From NCBI GenBank assembly GCA_016776705.1, contig JADHSW010000157.1, positions 1-6,993 on the forward strand: 6,993 bases of DNA. Reading direction: 5' to 3'. The stretch is from Rhodospirillales bacterium. Its GTDB lineage: Bacteria > Pseudomonadota > Alphaproteobacteria > Rhodospirillales > JABHCV01. This document shows, piece by piece, positions 1 through 5,437 of this stretch; the first letter of the stretch is position 1; every line of letters begins with the position of its first letter. Both the position numbers and the translations under genes were made by a program. Below the pieces are notes generated by a model. The model was not told the origin of the DNA, did no database searches, and saw only the letters and a program-made list of their open reading frames with translations.

Positions 1-28
1 AAAGCATTCACGTTCCCGCCAACAGCAA

Positions 29-45
29 TGCATAAGCTGTGCCAA
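29..45 (-). promoter_or_regulatory. Putative sigma-54 promoter firing leftward
   Basis: Read on the minus strand, the sequence is TTGGCACAGCTTATGCA. It has GG and GC separated by exactly 10 bases and matches the sigma-54 (RpoN) consensus TGGCACR-N4-TTGCW at every defined position except one (A for T just before TGC). The GG lies at 43-42 and the GC at 31-30, so transcription would begin near position 18 and leave the window to the left. Sigma-54 commonly drives middle and late flagellar genes in alphaproteobacteria, so a flagellar gene transcribed divergently from fliL is the likely target. No convincing start codon with a ribosome binding site is visible between the expected start of transcription and the edge. 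The match is seen directly; the function is inferred. Confidence 0.6.
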
Positions 46-227
46 GAAAAATTATTATTTAAAAACAATGTATTATAAAAATTCACAGGAGTTGAAATGG
101 TGGCCAGGCATGACGAAACTTACCCTTTGCCCGGCAGGTTTTGCCCGATCAGGCACCCATCGGGTTCTTCAGGATTGCTTTTGTCTAGGTTTGCCAAGGC
201 GACCCGGATTGCTTATGTGCCCGCTTC

Positions 228-246
228 TCAATCACTTGTTAACCAT
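228..246 (+). promoter_or_regulatory. Putative CtrA-binding site upstream of fliL
   Basis: The sequence is TCAA, then 7 bases, then TTAACCAT. The CtrA consensus of alphaproteobacteria is TTAA-N7-TTAAC, so only one of the nine defined bases differs. The right half extends to TTAACCAT, which is itself a known CtrA half-site form. It lies about 90 bp before the fliL start. CtrA controls motility genes in Caulobacter and in Rhodospirillales such as Magnetospirillum, which makes control of the fliL-fliM operon plausible. No -10 element at a convincing distance was recognised. Confidence 0.4.
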
Positions 247-333
247 CAGGGCCTACATTTATTCCCACGCCAACAAAGAATCAGCGTACTGTTTCGTCCC
301 TATGAATTTTGTTGTTTAGCCGAGAAATAACCA

Positions 334-867
334 ATGGCCGACGATGACGAATTAGACGACGATGTGGACGATCACGAGGAAGATGATGAAGAGGGCTCAT
401 CCGATGGCGGTGGCAAGAAAAAGCTCTTCATTATTATCGGGTTGGCACTGCTTCTTGTTGTCGGTGGCTCAGCAGCGGCTTATTTCACAGGATTGTTGCA
501 GCCACTGATTGACATGATCGCAGGCGATGGCGCGCAAAGCGACGAAGAAGTCATTGCCCAGGATGCTATTTTTTATGATTTGCCGGAACTTCTGGTGAAT
601 CTCTCGACGGCGGGTCGCAAGTCGACCTTCCTGAAGATAAGGATCAGTCTGGAACTTGAAAAACCTGAAGACGTGCCAAAGGTCGAAAGTGTGATGCCAC
701 GGATTATAGATAATTTTCAGGTCTATCTAAGGGAACTCAGGGTTGAGGACCTAAAGGGATCGGCAGGCATGTACAGGTTGCGCGAGGAACTGTTGAAACG
801 AGTAGGTGCGGCAATCGCCCCCGCTAAAATCAACGATGTCCTGTTCAAGGAAATGCTGGTCCAGTAA
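334..867 (+). CDS. fliL: Flagellar basal body-associated protein FliL
   Basis: FliL is a single-pass inner-membrane protein that sits around the stator units of the flagellar motor and supports torque generation. The 177-residue product has an N-terminal cytoplasmic tail that is unusually acidic (15 of residues 2-20 are Asp or Glu), a Lys triplet at 28-30, one membrane helix at about 31-53, and a periplasmic FliL domain from about 78 to the end. Family hallmarks are the 'FYDLPELLVNL' stretch, the 'TFLKIRISLELE' strand and the C-terminal 'INDVLFKEMLVQ'. The length is normal for the family. The start has only a weak ribosome binding site (a GAG at 321-323), but the next gene's close spacing and the family's usual N-terminus support it. 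It heads a run with fliM, as in many alphaproteobacteria. The acidic tail is family-typical in kind but long. Confidence 0.95.
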   Translation: MADDDELDDDVDDHEEDDEEGSSDGGGKKKLFIIIGLALLLVVGGSAAAYFTGLLQPLIDMIAGDGAQSDEEVIAQDAIFYDLPELLVNLSTAGRKSTFLKIRISLELEKPEDVPKVESVMPRIIDNFQVYLRELRVEDLKGSAGMYRLREELLKRVGAAIAPAKINDVLFKEMLVQ

Positions 868-912
868 TGCCCGCAGCTGACACGCCAATGAAATGAAGAC
901 GGAAGCCAACAA

Positions 913-2091
913 ATGACAGCACCGGCAGACGACGACGTCGATCAGGAAGCCATGATGGCTGAATGGGAAAACGCCATGGGTGACGATGGCGGCGACGATG
1001 ACGGCGGCGGCGGCGGCGGCGGAGATGATCAGGACGATCTAGCTGCCGAATGGGAAGCCATGATGTCCGGCGGTGACTCTGGCGGCGGCGGCGGCGGCGG
1101 TTCTAGTGACAGTGGCGCCGGTCAATCGACACGTGTTCTAAATCAGGACGAAATTGATTCACTCCTTGGTTTTGATGACGAACACGATGACGGCGGCGAA
1201 AAGTCTGGCATCCAGGCCATTCTTAATAGCGCCTTGGTATCCTACGAACGTTTGCCCATGCTCGAGGTGGTCTTCGACCGTCTGGTGCGTTTGATGTCTA
1301 CTTCGTTGCGTAATTTCACCTCGGACAACGTCGAAGTGTCCCTTGATAATATTGCCTCTATCCGTTTTGGTGATTATCTGAATTCAATTCCCCTGCCGGC
1401 AATGTTGAGTGTTTTCAAGGCCGAGGAATGGGATAACTATGGACTGATCACAGTTGATTCGTCTCTCATTTACTCGATTGTTGATGTGCTTCTTGGTGGT
1501 CGCAGAGGTACCGCGGCCATGCGAATTGAGGGTCGTCCCTACACAACCATTGAACGCTCGCTCGTCGAACGTATGGTTCACGTCATGCTTTCGGATTTGT
1601 CGGCAGCGTTCGAGCCTTTGAGCCCGGTAACCTTCCGTTTTGACCGATTGGAAACCAACCCCCGTTTCGCCACGATATCAAGGCCTTCGAACGCAGCGAT
1701 CGTGATCAGGCTTAGAATTGATATGGAAGACCGTGGCGGTCGTCTTGAAATGCTGTTGCCCTATGCGACGCTGGAGCCGGTTCGTGAACTGCTGTTGCAA
1801 ATGTTCATGGGTGAAAAATTTGGCCGTGATTCGATCTGGGAAACCCACCTTGCAGAAGAGTTGTGGCTGACTAACGTTGAACTTGAAGCCGTTCTTGACC
1901 AGTTAACAATGAAATTGAGTGATGTTTTTGCCTTGAAGGTAGGATCTCAACTAATGCTGAGCACCACACCTTCGTCAAAGGTTTTTTTGCGTTGTGGCGA
2001 TGTGCAGTTGTATAACGGGTCCATGGGACGAAGAGGCGATCAAATCGCCGTCAAGATCGAAGACCGCTTGATCAAGAGCGAGGAGGACTAG
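913..2091 (+). CDS. fliM: Flagellar motor switch protein FliM
   Basis: FliM forms the C-ring of the flagellar motor together with FliG and FliN, and phosphorylated CheY binds its N-terminal peptide to change rotation. The product has 392 residues, longer than typical FliM (about 330). The extra length is N-terminal: residues 1-75 hold two similar modules, each an Ala-Glu-Trp-Glu helix-like segment (13-25 and 42-54) followed by an Asp/Gly linker ending in seven glycines. The CheY/FliN-type peptide 'LNQDEIDSLLG', usually at the very N-terminus, is therefore at 76-86. The CheC-like middle domain follows (about 98-290), with the GGxG-like 'LGGRRG' at 194-199, and the SpoA/FliN-like domain is at about 315-385. 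GGAAG at 901-905 is the ribosome binding site, 7 bases before ATG. The gene starts 45 bases after fliL, and its 3' end carries the ribosome binding site of the next gene. Confidence 0.96.
   Translation: MTAPADDDVDQEAMMAEWENAMGDDGGDDDGGGGGGGDDQDDLAAEWEAMMSGGDSGGGGGGGSSDSGAGQSTRVLNQDEIDSLLGFDDEHDDGGEKSGIQAILNSALVSYERLPMLEVVFDRLVRLMSTSLRNFTSDNVEVSLDNIASIRFGDYLNSIPLPAMLSVFKAEEWDNYGLITVDSSLIYSIVDVLLGGRRGTAAMRIEGRPYTTIERSLVERMVHVMLSDLSAAFEPLSPVTFRFDRLETNPRFATISRPSNAAIVIRLRIDMEDRGGRLEMLLPYATLEPVRELLLQMFMGEKFGRDSIWETHLAEELWLTNVELEAVLDQLTMKLSDVFALKVGSQLMLSTTPSSKVFLRCGDVQLYNGSMGRRGDQIAVKIEDRLIKSEED
949..1101 (+). repeat. Internal duplication in fliM with paired (GGC)6 tracts
   Basis: Two related units lie in the 5' part of fliM. 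Each has a GC[TC]GAATGGGAA core (958-969 and 1045-1056), a following GCCATG, and then a run of six GGC codons plus one further Gly codon (1003-1023 and 1081-1101). The protein equivalents are residues 13-37 and 42-63. A perfect trinucleotide run can change copy number without breaking the frame, so the linker length may vary between strains. Whether it does so is not known from this sequence. Confidence 0.75.
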
Positions 2092-2093
2092 AC

Positions 2094-2621
2094 GTGACTT
2101 TATCGCTGGGTCTGGATATTGCGTTTGCTATTTTGCTGGTTATTACGATTGGCTATGCAGTTGTGCTTAATCGCAAACTGGGAACCTTGCGTCAGCACAA
2201 GGATGAACTTGAACGGCTTGCTGTGACTTTCGCTCAGTCAACGTCACGCGCCGAAGACAGTATCCTGCGTTTGAAAAAAACAACCGACGAACTTCAGACC
2301 GGCATTAACAAGGCTCAGGGCCTTCGCGACGATTTGGCTTTCCTGATAGACCGAGGCTCCCTGACAGCCGACCGTCTGGAAGGGGGAGTGCGTGAATCCC
2401 GACTCAAGTCTGAAGAAACGAAATCGACTGGGCCCAAACGTCCGGTTGAACCGATCGAGACGATCTCGGATGCGACCGGATCACGTGAATCGCGGCGTAA
2501 CCATCCCGCCACCGGTATTAATGTCGTTGGCGGAAGCAGGGCTGAAACAGAAGAAGATCTTGTAAAGCAAAAGTCGCAAGCGGAAAAAGATCTTATTGAT
2601 GCCCTGCGGCAGGTTAGATAG
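2094..2621 (+). CDS. DUF6468 domain membrane protein of the flagellar cluster
   Basis: This is a 175-residue protein of unknown role that matches the DUF6468 type found next to fliM in alphaproteobacteria. It has one N-terminal membrane helix (about 8-25). After it come a short basic stretch and an amphipathic, probably coiled-coil region (about 30-95) with a 'LRDDLAFLIDRG' segment, then a polar, probably disordered tail rich in Lys, Glu and Arg. The start is GTG, with a perfect AGGAGG (2081-2086) 7 bases upstream inside the end of fliM. The gene begins two bases after the fliM stop, so translation is probably coupled. No enzyme motif is visible. The position between fliM and the motE-like gene suggests a motor- or stator-associated role at the inner membrane, but that is inference from context. 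Confidence 0.85.
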   Translation: MTLSLGLDIAFAILLVITIGYAVVLNRKLGTLRQHKDELERLAVTFAQSTSRAEDSILRLKKTTDELQTGINKAQGLRDDLAFLIDRGSLTADRLEGGVRESRLKSEETKSTGPKRPVEPIETISDATGSRESRRNHPATGINVVGGSRAETEEDLVKQKSQAEKDLIDALRQVR

Positions 2622-2659
2622 GGGTTGGAAGTGAAAGACGGAAAAGGTACAGGTTTGCC

Positions 2660-3355
2660 ATGAGAATCCGCTTCTTACCGGTCATGATTTTTGCCGCCGT
2701 CCTGATGTTGACGGTTCGCGTCGGCAATATATGGGATGGTGTTGATGATGCGCTCAATAGCAGACCATCAAAGTCAACCAATGAAACAATTTCGATCGCG
2801 TCGGCCAGGGCTCAGGATCAGGGCGCGCAAGATCAACCCGATGGAACGACGGCTCAGGAACAGGTTCCTGCCGATGAAAGCGACCCGGAAGCCGTTTCCA
2901 GGCTGGTAACCAATGATCCTACATTGTTAACGCAGGCGGAAATTGATCTGCTACAACGCTTGGCTGATCGCCGGGAACTACTGGAAACCCAGGAAAAAGA
3001 GATGGAAATGCGTGAGGGGCTGCTGCGGGCGGCTGAAGAACGCATCGACAAGAAAATAGCCGAACTGAAAAATTTCCAGGGCACCATCGAGAAACTGATC
3101 AAAACCTATGATGATCAACAGGTCGCAAAAATTCAAAGTCTGGTCAAGATATATGAGAATATGAAGCCAAAGGATGCAGCGCGAATTTTCGAAGAACTGG
3201 ACATGGATACGCTATTGCTGGTGACCGAGCGAATGAAGGAACGCAAACTCGCCCCCATCATGGCGAAGATGAATCCCGCCCGGGCAACGGAAATTACGGT
3301 AGAATTATCAAGATTGAGAAATTTGCCGAGTGACTCAATAAATGCCGGTGGATAA
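2660..3355 (+). CDS. motE: MotE-like protein with MgtE_N-like domain, probable motor chaperone
   Basis: The 231-residue product has an N-terminal hydrophobic segment (about 5-19) acting as signal peptide or anchor. A low-complexity Gln/Asp region (50-76) follows, then a long coiled coil (about 92-150) opening with 'LTQAEIDLLQ' at 90-99. The C-terminal helical domain (about 155-222), with 'MKPKDAARIFEELD', resembles the N-terminal domain of MgtE. It has no MgtE transport region, so it is not a magnesium transporter. In rhizobia, MotE is a chaperone for the periplasmic motility protein MotC. Similar proteins occur in flagellar clusters across alphaproteobacteria, so a role in assembling a motor component is likely but not proven here. 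The ribosome binding site is weak (AGG at 2651-2653), 38 bases after the previous gene. A 10-codon GTG frame at 2631 overlaps the start as ATGA and might couple translation, which is speculative. Confidence 0.8.
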   Translation: MRIRFLPVMIFAAVLMLTVRVGNIWDGVDDALNSRPSKSTNETISIASARAQDQGAQDQPDGTTAQEQVPADESDPEAVSRLVTNDPTLLTQAEIDLLQRLADRRELLETQEKEMEMREGLLRAAEERIDKKIAELKNFQGTIEKLIKTYDDQQVAKIQSLVKIYENMKPKDAARIFEELDMDTLLLVTERMKERKLAPIMAKMNPARATEITVELSRLRNLPSDSINAGG

Positions 3356-3371
3356 CTTGAAAAGGGTTGCG

Positions 3372-3403
3372 ATAGTCATCCCCTTGATTTAACTAATGAC
3401 TAT
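3372..3403. repeat. 8-bp inverted repeat between motE and cheY
   Basis: ATAGTCAT (3372-3379) and its exact reverse complement ATGACTAT (3396-3403) are separated by 16 bases and followed by AATTTT. The repeat could be a weak intrinsic terminator for the fliL-motE transcript, but the stem is AT-rich and the loop is long. It could instead be a two-fold operator upstream of cheY. The sequence alone does not decide. Confidence 0.4.
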
Positions 3404-3420
3404 ACAATTTTGGGTGCACT

Positions 3421-3447
3421 TTGCGGGTTCTTTAGATCGGCTATAAT
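3421..3447 (+). promoter_or_regulatory. Possible housekeeping-type promoter of cheY
   Basis: A perfect TATAAT lies at 3442-3447, 36 bases before the cheY start. The best -35 choices are poor: TTGCGG at 3421-3426 with a 15-base spacer, or CTTTGC at 3419-3424 with a 17-base spacer. It lies in the 128-bp gap after motE, so cheY-cheZ may have its own promoter as well as read-through from upstream. Confidence 0.35.
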
Positions 3448-3483
3448 TTGTGCAGTTGCAGCTAGCCTCGAATGGAGTGACAA

Positions 3484-3870
3484 ATGGCTGTCGATATGAA
3501 TATGAGCGTTTTGATCGTCGACGACTACAAGACGATGTTGAGAATTCTTCGGAATCTTCTCAAACAACTGAATTTCAATAATATTGAAGAAGCCACTGAC
3601 GGCAGTATGGCCCTTGATGTCCTGCGCTCGAATAATATTGGCATGGTGATCTCCGACTGGAATATGGAACCTATGACGGGCATTCAGTTGCTTCGAGAAG
3701 TGCGTGGTGACGACAAGCTCAAGCATCTTCCATTCATCATGATTACCGCGGAAAGTAAGTCTGAAAACGTTATTGCTGCGAAGGAAGCCGGTGTTTCAAA
3801 CTACATCGTTAAGCCATTTAATGCGGAAACCCTGAAATCCAAGCTGGTTAGCGTGCTTGGAGAGTTCTAG
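3484..3870 (+). CDS. cheY: Chemotaxis response regulator CheY
   Basis: This is a single-domain receiver of 128 residues with no output domain. It is phosphorylated by CheA and then binds the flagellar switch protein FliM. All catalytic positions are present: acidic pair D13-D14 ('VDDYKTMLR'), phospho-acceptor D58 in 'SDWNMEPMTG', T88 in 'MITAE' and K110 in 'VKPF'. The aromatic switch residue is Y107. The 'NLLKQLNFNNIEEATDG' and 'DWNMEPMTG' stretches are typical of the CheY type encoded in alphaproteobacterial flagellar or chemotaxis loci, and unlike a DNA-binding regulator. GGAG (3474-3477) stands 6 bases before ATG. It is directly followed by cheZ, its phosphatase partner, and lies just after a cluster encoding its target FliM. 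No cheA, cheW or receptor gene is in the window, so the kinase must be encoded elsewhere. Confidence 0.95.
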   Translation: MAVDMNMSVLIVDDYKTMLRILRNLLKQLNFNNIEEATDGSMALDVLRSNNIGMVISDWNMEPMTGIQLLREVRGDDKLKHLPFIMITAESKSENVIAAKEAGVSNYIVKPFNAETLKSKLVSVLGEF

Positions 3871-3879
3871 GAGGCAGAC

Positions 3880-4608
3880 ATGCCTGCCGCTAAACCAAAA
3901 ATAAAAAGCGTGCGCAAGCCCGCAAAAAAGGCCGTGACAAAGAAACCCGCGGCGAGCAAGGCGACTGTCAGCAAAGCTGTTAAGACTTCTTCTTCAAAAC
4001 CAGTAAAAGCCGGTACGATCAAGGCCCGCAAGGCGGCTGTGGTCGTGGGTAAGGTAATGAAGTCCGTTCAGGGCAAGGCGGCTCCCAAGACATCCGTTTT
4101 ATTCGCTGAACTCGAAGCTTTGGCCAAATACATTCAGGACGCAAAAAAAGAAATTTCTGCCCTTAGCCCTGACGAGGTTAAGGACGATTTCCTGCCGACC
4201 GCCTCAGACGAACTTGATGCGATCATTGGTGCCACGGCAGATGCAACAAACGTAATCATGGATTCGACTGAACTTGTTGAAGAAGTCATGGCTGGACTGG
4301 ACGGTGATGCGGCTCAAAAATTGATGACGGCGACAACGCAGATTTATGAAGCATGCGGCTTTCAGGATATAACCGGCCAGCGTATCACCAAGGTGGTCAG
4401 TACGCTTAAAAGTATCGAGGAAAAAGTCGACGGGCTGCTTGCGGTCTTTGGAGACGGCGCCAATTCCACACAAAAGAAATCCACTAAAAAAACCAAAACC
4501 AAAATCAAAAAAGAGATCACGGACGAAGATCTCCTGAATGGCCCGCAATCGACAGACAAGGCCAAATCCCAGGCGGAAATCGACGCACTATTAGCCAGTT
4601 TTGACTAG
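3880..4608 (+). CDS. cheZ: CheZ-type protein phosphatase of CheY
   Basis: CheZ speeds removal of phosphate from CheY and so ends the switching signal. The 242-residue product has three parts. Residues 1-76 contain 19 Lys and 2 Arg with no acidic residue, rich in Ala, Pro, Ser and Thr, like a histone-H1 tail. Residues 77-190 form the long helical CheZ domain with the signature 'CGFQDITGQRITKVV' at 159-173. By comparison with Escherichia coli CheZ (D143 and Q147), D163 and Q167 are the catalytic pair. A second basic patch (199-211) leads to a C-terminal peptide 'SQAEIDALLASFD' (230-242), in the position where enterobacterial CheZ carries its CheY-binding helix. AGGAGG (3869-3874) overlaps the cheY stop, 5 bases before ATG, so the two genes are co-translated. 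The basic tail is the odd feature; it does not look like a frameshift because the frame and ribosome binding site are clean. Confidence 0.92.
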   Translation: MPAAKPKIKSVRKPAKKAVTKKPAASKATVSKAVKTSSSKPVKAGTIKARKAAVVVGKVMKSVQGKAAPKTSVLFAELEALAKYIQDAKKEISALSPDEVKDDFLPTASDELDAIIGATADATNVIMDSTELVEEVMAGLDGDAAQKLMTATTQIYEACGFQDITGQRITKVVSTLKSIEEKVDGLLAVFGDGANSTQKKSTKKTKTKIKKEITDEDLLNGPQSTDKAKSQAEIDALLASFD

Positions 4609-4620
4609 GGCAACCTGTAA

Positions 4621-4697
4621 GAATCGATCAAAGTGTCTGCATTCAAATGAATACGGGTAAGATTCTCTAACTCTTTGGAATCGATTAACTTATCTGC
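4621..4697 (+). repeat. Pair of 20-bp imperfect direct repeats with GANTC sites
   Basis: The copies are at 4621-4640 and 4678-4697, start to start 57 bases. Both begin GAATCGAT and end TCTGC, and they agree at 16 of 20 positions. Each begins with a GANTC site, and a third GANTC (GATTC) is at 4661-4665. Between the copies is the near-palindrome ATTCA-AA-TGAAT at 4641-4652. The arrangement lies wholly in the gap between cheZ and the first motB-like gene and looks regulatory. No known regulator's site was recognised. Confidence 0.5.
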
Positions 4698-4705
4698 GAT
4701 ACAAT
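4675..4705 (+). promoter_or_regulatory. Possible promoter of the motB-like operon
   Basis: TTGGAA (4675-4680) and TACAAT (4700-4705) resemble -35 and -10 elements, though the 19-base spacer is longer than ideal. The second direct-repeat copy and a GAATC site lie across the -35 and spacer, so a protein or adenine methylation there could affect transcription. The gene starts 30 bases after the -10. Confidence 0.3.
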
Positions 4706-4735
4706 GTCTGTTTGATCTAGTTGATTTAGGACCGA

Positions 4736-5437
4736 ATGCTCTTGCAAGAGGAGTTTCACGATCCAACGGAAGGCCACGGCGGCAGCAGTATTGCACTGTT
4801 TCTGGCGTTGTATCTGCTCGTGCTGGCTTTCTTTATTCTTTTGGTTAGCATATCGACAATCGAAGACGTTAAGTCCCAGGCGGCAATGGATAGCCTGTCT
4901 TCTTCCTTTACGACCATACTTCCACCCAGTTTGCAGCTAACGGCAATTAGCGAATCAGAAGGAGAAGTGATTGCCGGTCAGCAGTTCCAGGAACAGGTCA
5001 CAAATATTTTTTCTACGACAATTCAGGTTACCTCGGTTGATGTCATTCAGCCAGGACGGTTGATGCGTGTGCAAATTGATTCCGATATCCTGTTTGAAGC
5101 CGAAAAATCCACAATCAGGGAATCCAACCATCCATTGCTGGACCGCATTGTCGCATCGCTTAGCGGACGCCCGCCGGGATACCGATACGATATGGAATTC
5201 GTTATCGGCAGTTCCTATGAAACCGGTAAGAAAATAATGCCCATCGGACAAACACTCGAGATGTCCCGGGCCGGAGCATTCGTTCGCGCCATGCTGGAAC
5301 GCGGTGTTCCACCCGACAGCGTCGCCGTCGGAATTCAACCCGGCAATCCAAGGGACATCAGTATCTGGTTTTACGTGCGCAGCAGCGATGAGACACGTCT
5401 CAAATTCATCCAGCCGGACGAGAAGAGGGCGAAATGA
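4736..5437 (+). CDS. Degenerate MotB-like OmpA-domain membrane protein
   Basis: The 233-residue product has MotB architecture: a short cytoplasmic N-terminus, one membrane helix (17-39), a periplasmic linker, and an OmpA-like C-terminal domain (about 105-215). Key MotB residues are missing. Aligning 'FFILLVSIS' (32-40) with the same segment of the next gene's product (37-45) puts Ala24 where MotB has its ion-binding Asp. In the OmpA domain the 'GHTD' motif is replaced by 'IGSSYE' (157-162) and the 'NRRV' region by 'NPRDISIWF', while the 'LEMSRAGAFVRAMLERG' helix (174-190) is kept. It therefore probably cannot conduct ions by itself and may bind peptidoglycan differently. AGGA at 4728-4731 is 4 bases before ATG. 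It overlaps the next gene by 4 bases (ATGA), so the two are coupled and may act as a heteromeric pair. It could also be a stator accessory or scaffold. Confidence 0.8.
   Translation: MLLQEEFHDPTEGHGGSSIALFLALYLLVLAFFILLVSISTIEDVKSQAAMDSLSSSFTTILPPSLQLTAISESEGEVIAGQQFQEQVTNIFSTTIQVTSVDVIQPGRLMRVQIDSDILFEAEKSTIRESNHPLLDRIVASLSGRPPGYRYDMEFVIGSSYETGKKIMPIGQTLEMSRAGAFVRAMLERGVPPDSVAVGIQPGNPRDISIWFYVRSSDETRLKFIQPDEKRAK

Larger units (their letters stand above)
1..333. other. Non-coding region upstream of fliL, probably divergent promoter region
   Basis: No recognisable gene fills this stretch. From left to right it holds the minus-strand sigma-54-like site at 29-45, an extremely AT-rich tract at 47-83 (only two G or C in 37 bases) that would suit a promoter, a weak 6-bp hairpin (144-149 with 159-164), and a CtrA-box-like sequence at 228-246. 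A 77-codon frame at 97-330 starts 5 bases after AGGAG (87-91) and ends 3 bases before fliL, but its product resembles no family I know and uses several codons that are uncommon in the neighbouring genes (AGG, AGA, CTA), so it is not called as a gene. The tail of an upstream + strand gene ending at 33 cannot be excluded. Confidence 0.5.

Noticed and set aside
144..164. Hairpin CCCGAT / ATCGGG as a terminator
   Set aside because: The stem is only 6 bp with a 9-base loop and there is no T run after it.
68..319. 83-codon + strand frame upstream of fliL
   Set aside because: It has no ribosome binding site at its ATG, is open from the left edge by chance, and its product is Cys- and Pro-rich with no recognisable family.
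2631..2663. Ten-codon GTG frame overlapping the motE start
   Set aside because: It is too short to judge; the ATGA overlap may be chance, so it is only mentioned with motE.
2660..3355. Magnesium transporter MgtE
   Set aside because: Only the MgtE_N-like helical domain is present; there are no CBS domains or transport helices, and the context is flagellar.
3410..3424. Sigma-54 promoter upstream of cheY (TTGGG...TTTGC)
   Set aside because: The GG and GC are separated by 9 bases instead of the required 10, and the -24 box is poor.
4204..4565. Minus-strand frames opposite cheZ and elsewhere
   Set aside because: They lie antisense to well-supported genes, lack ribosome binding sites and encode no recognisable domains.
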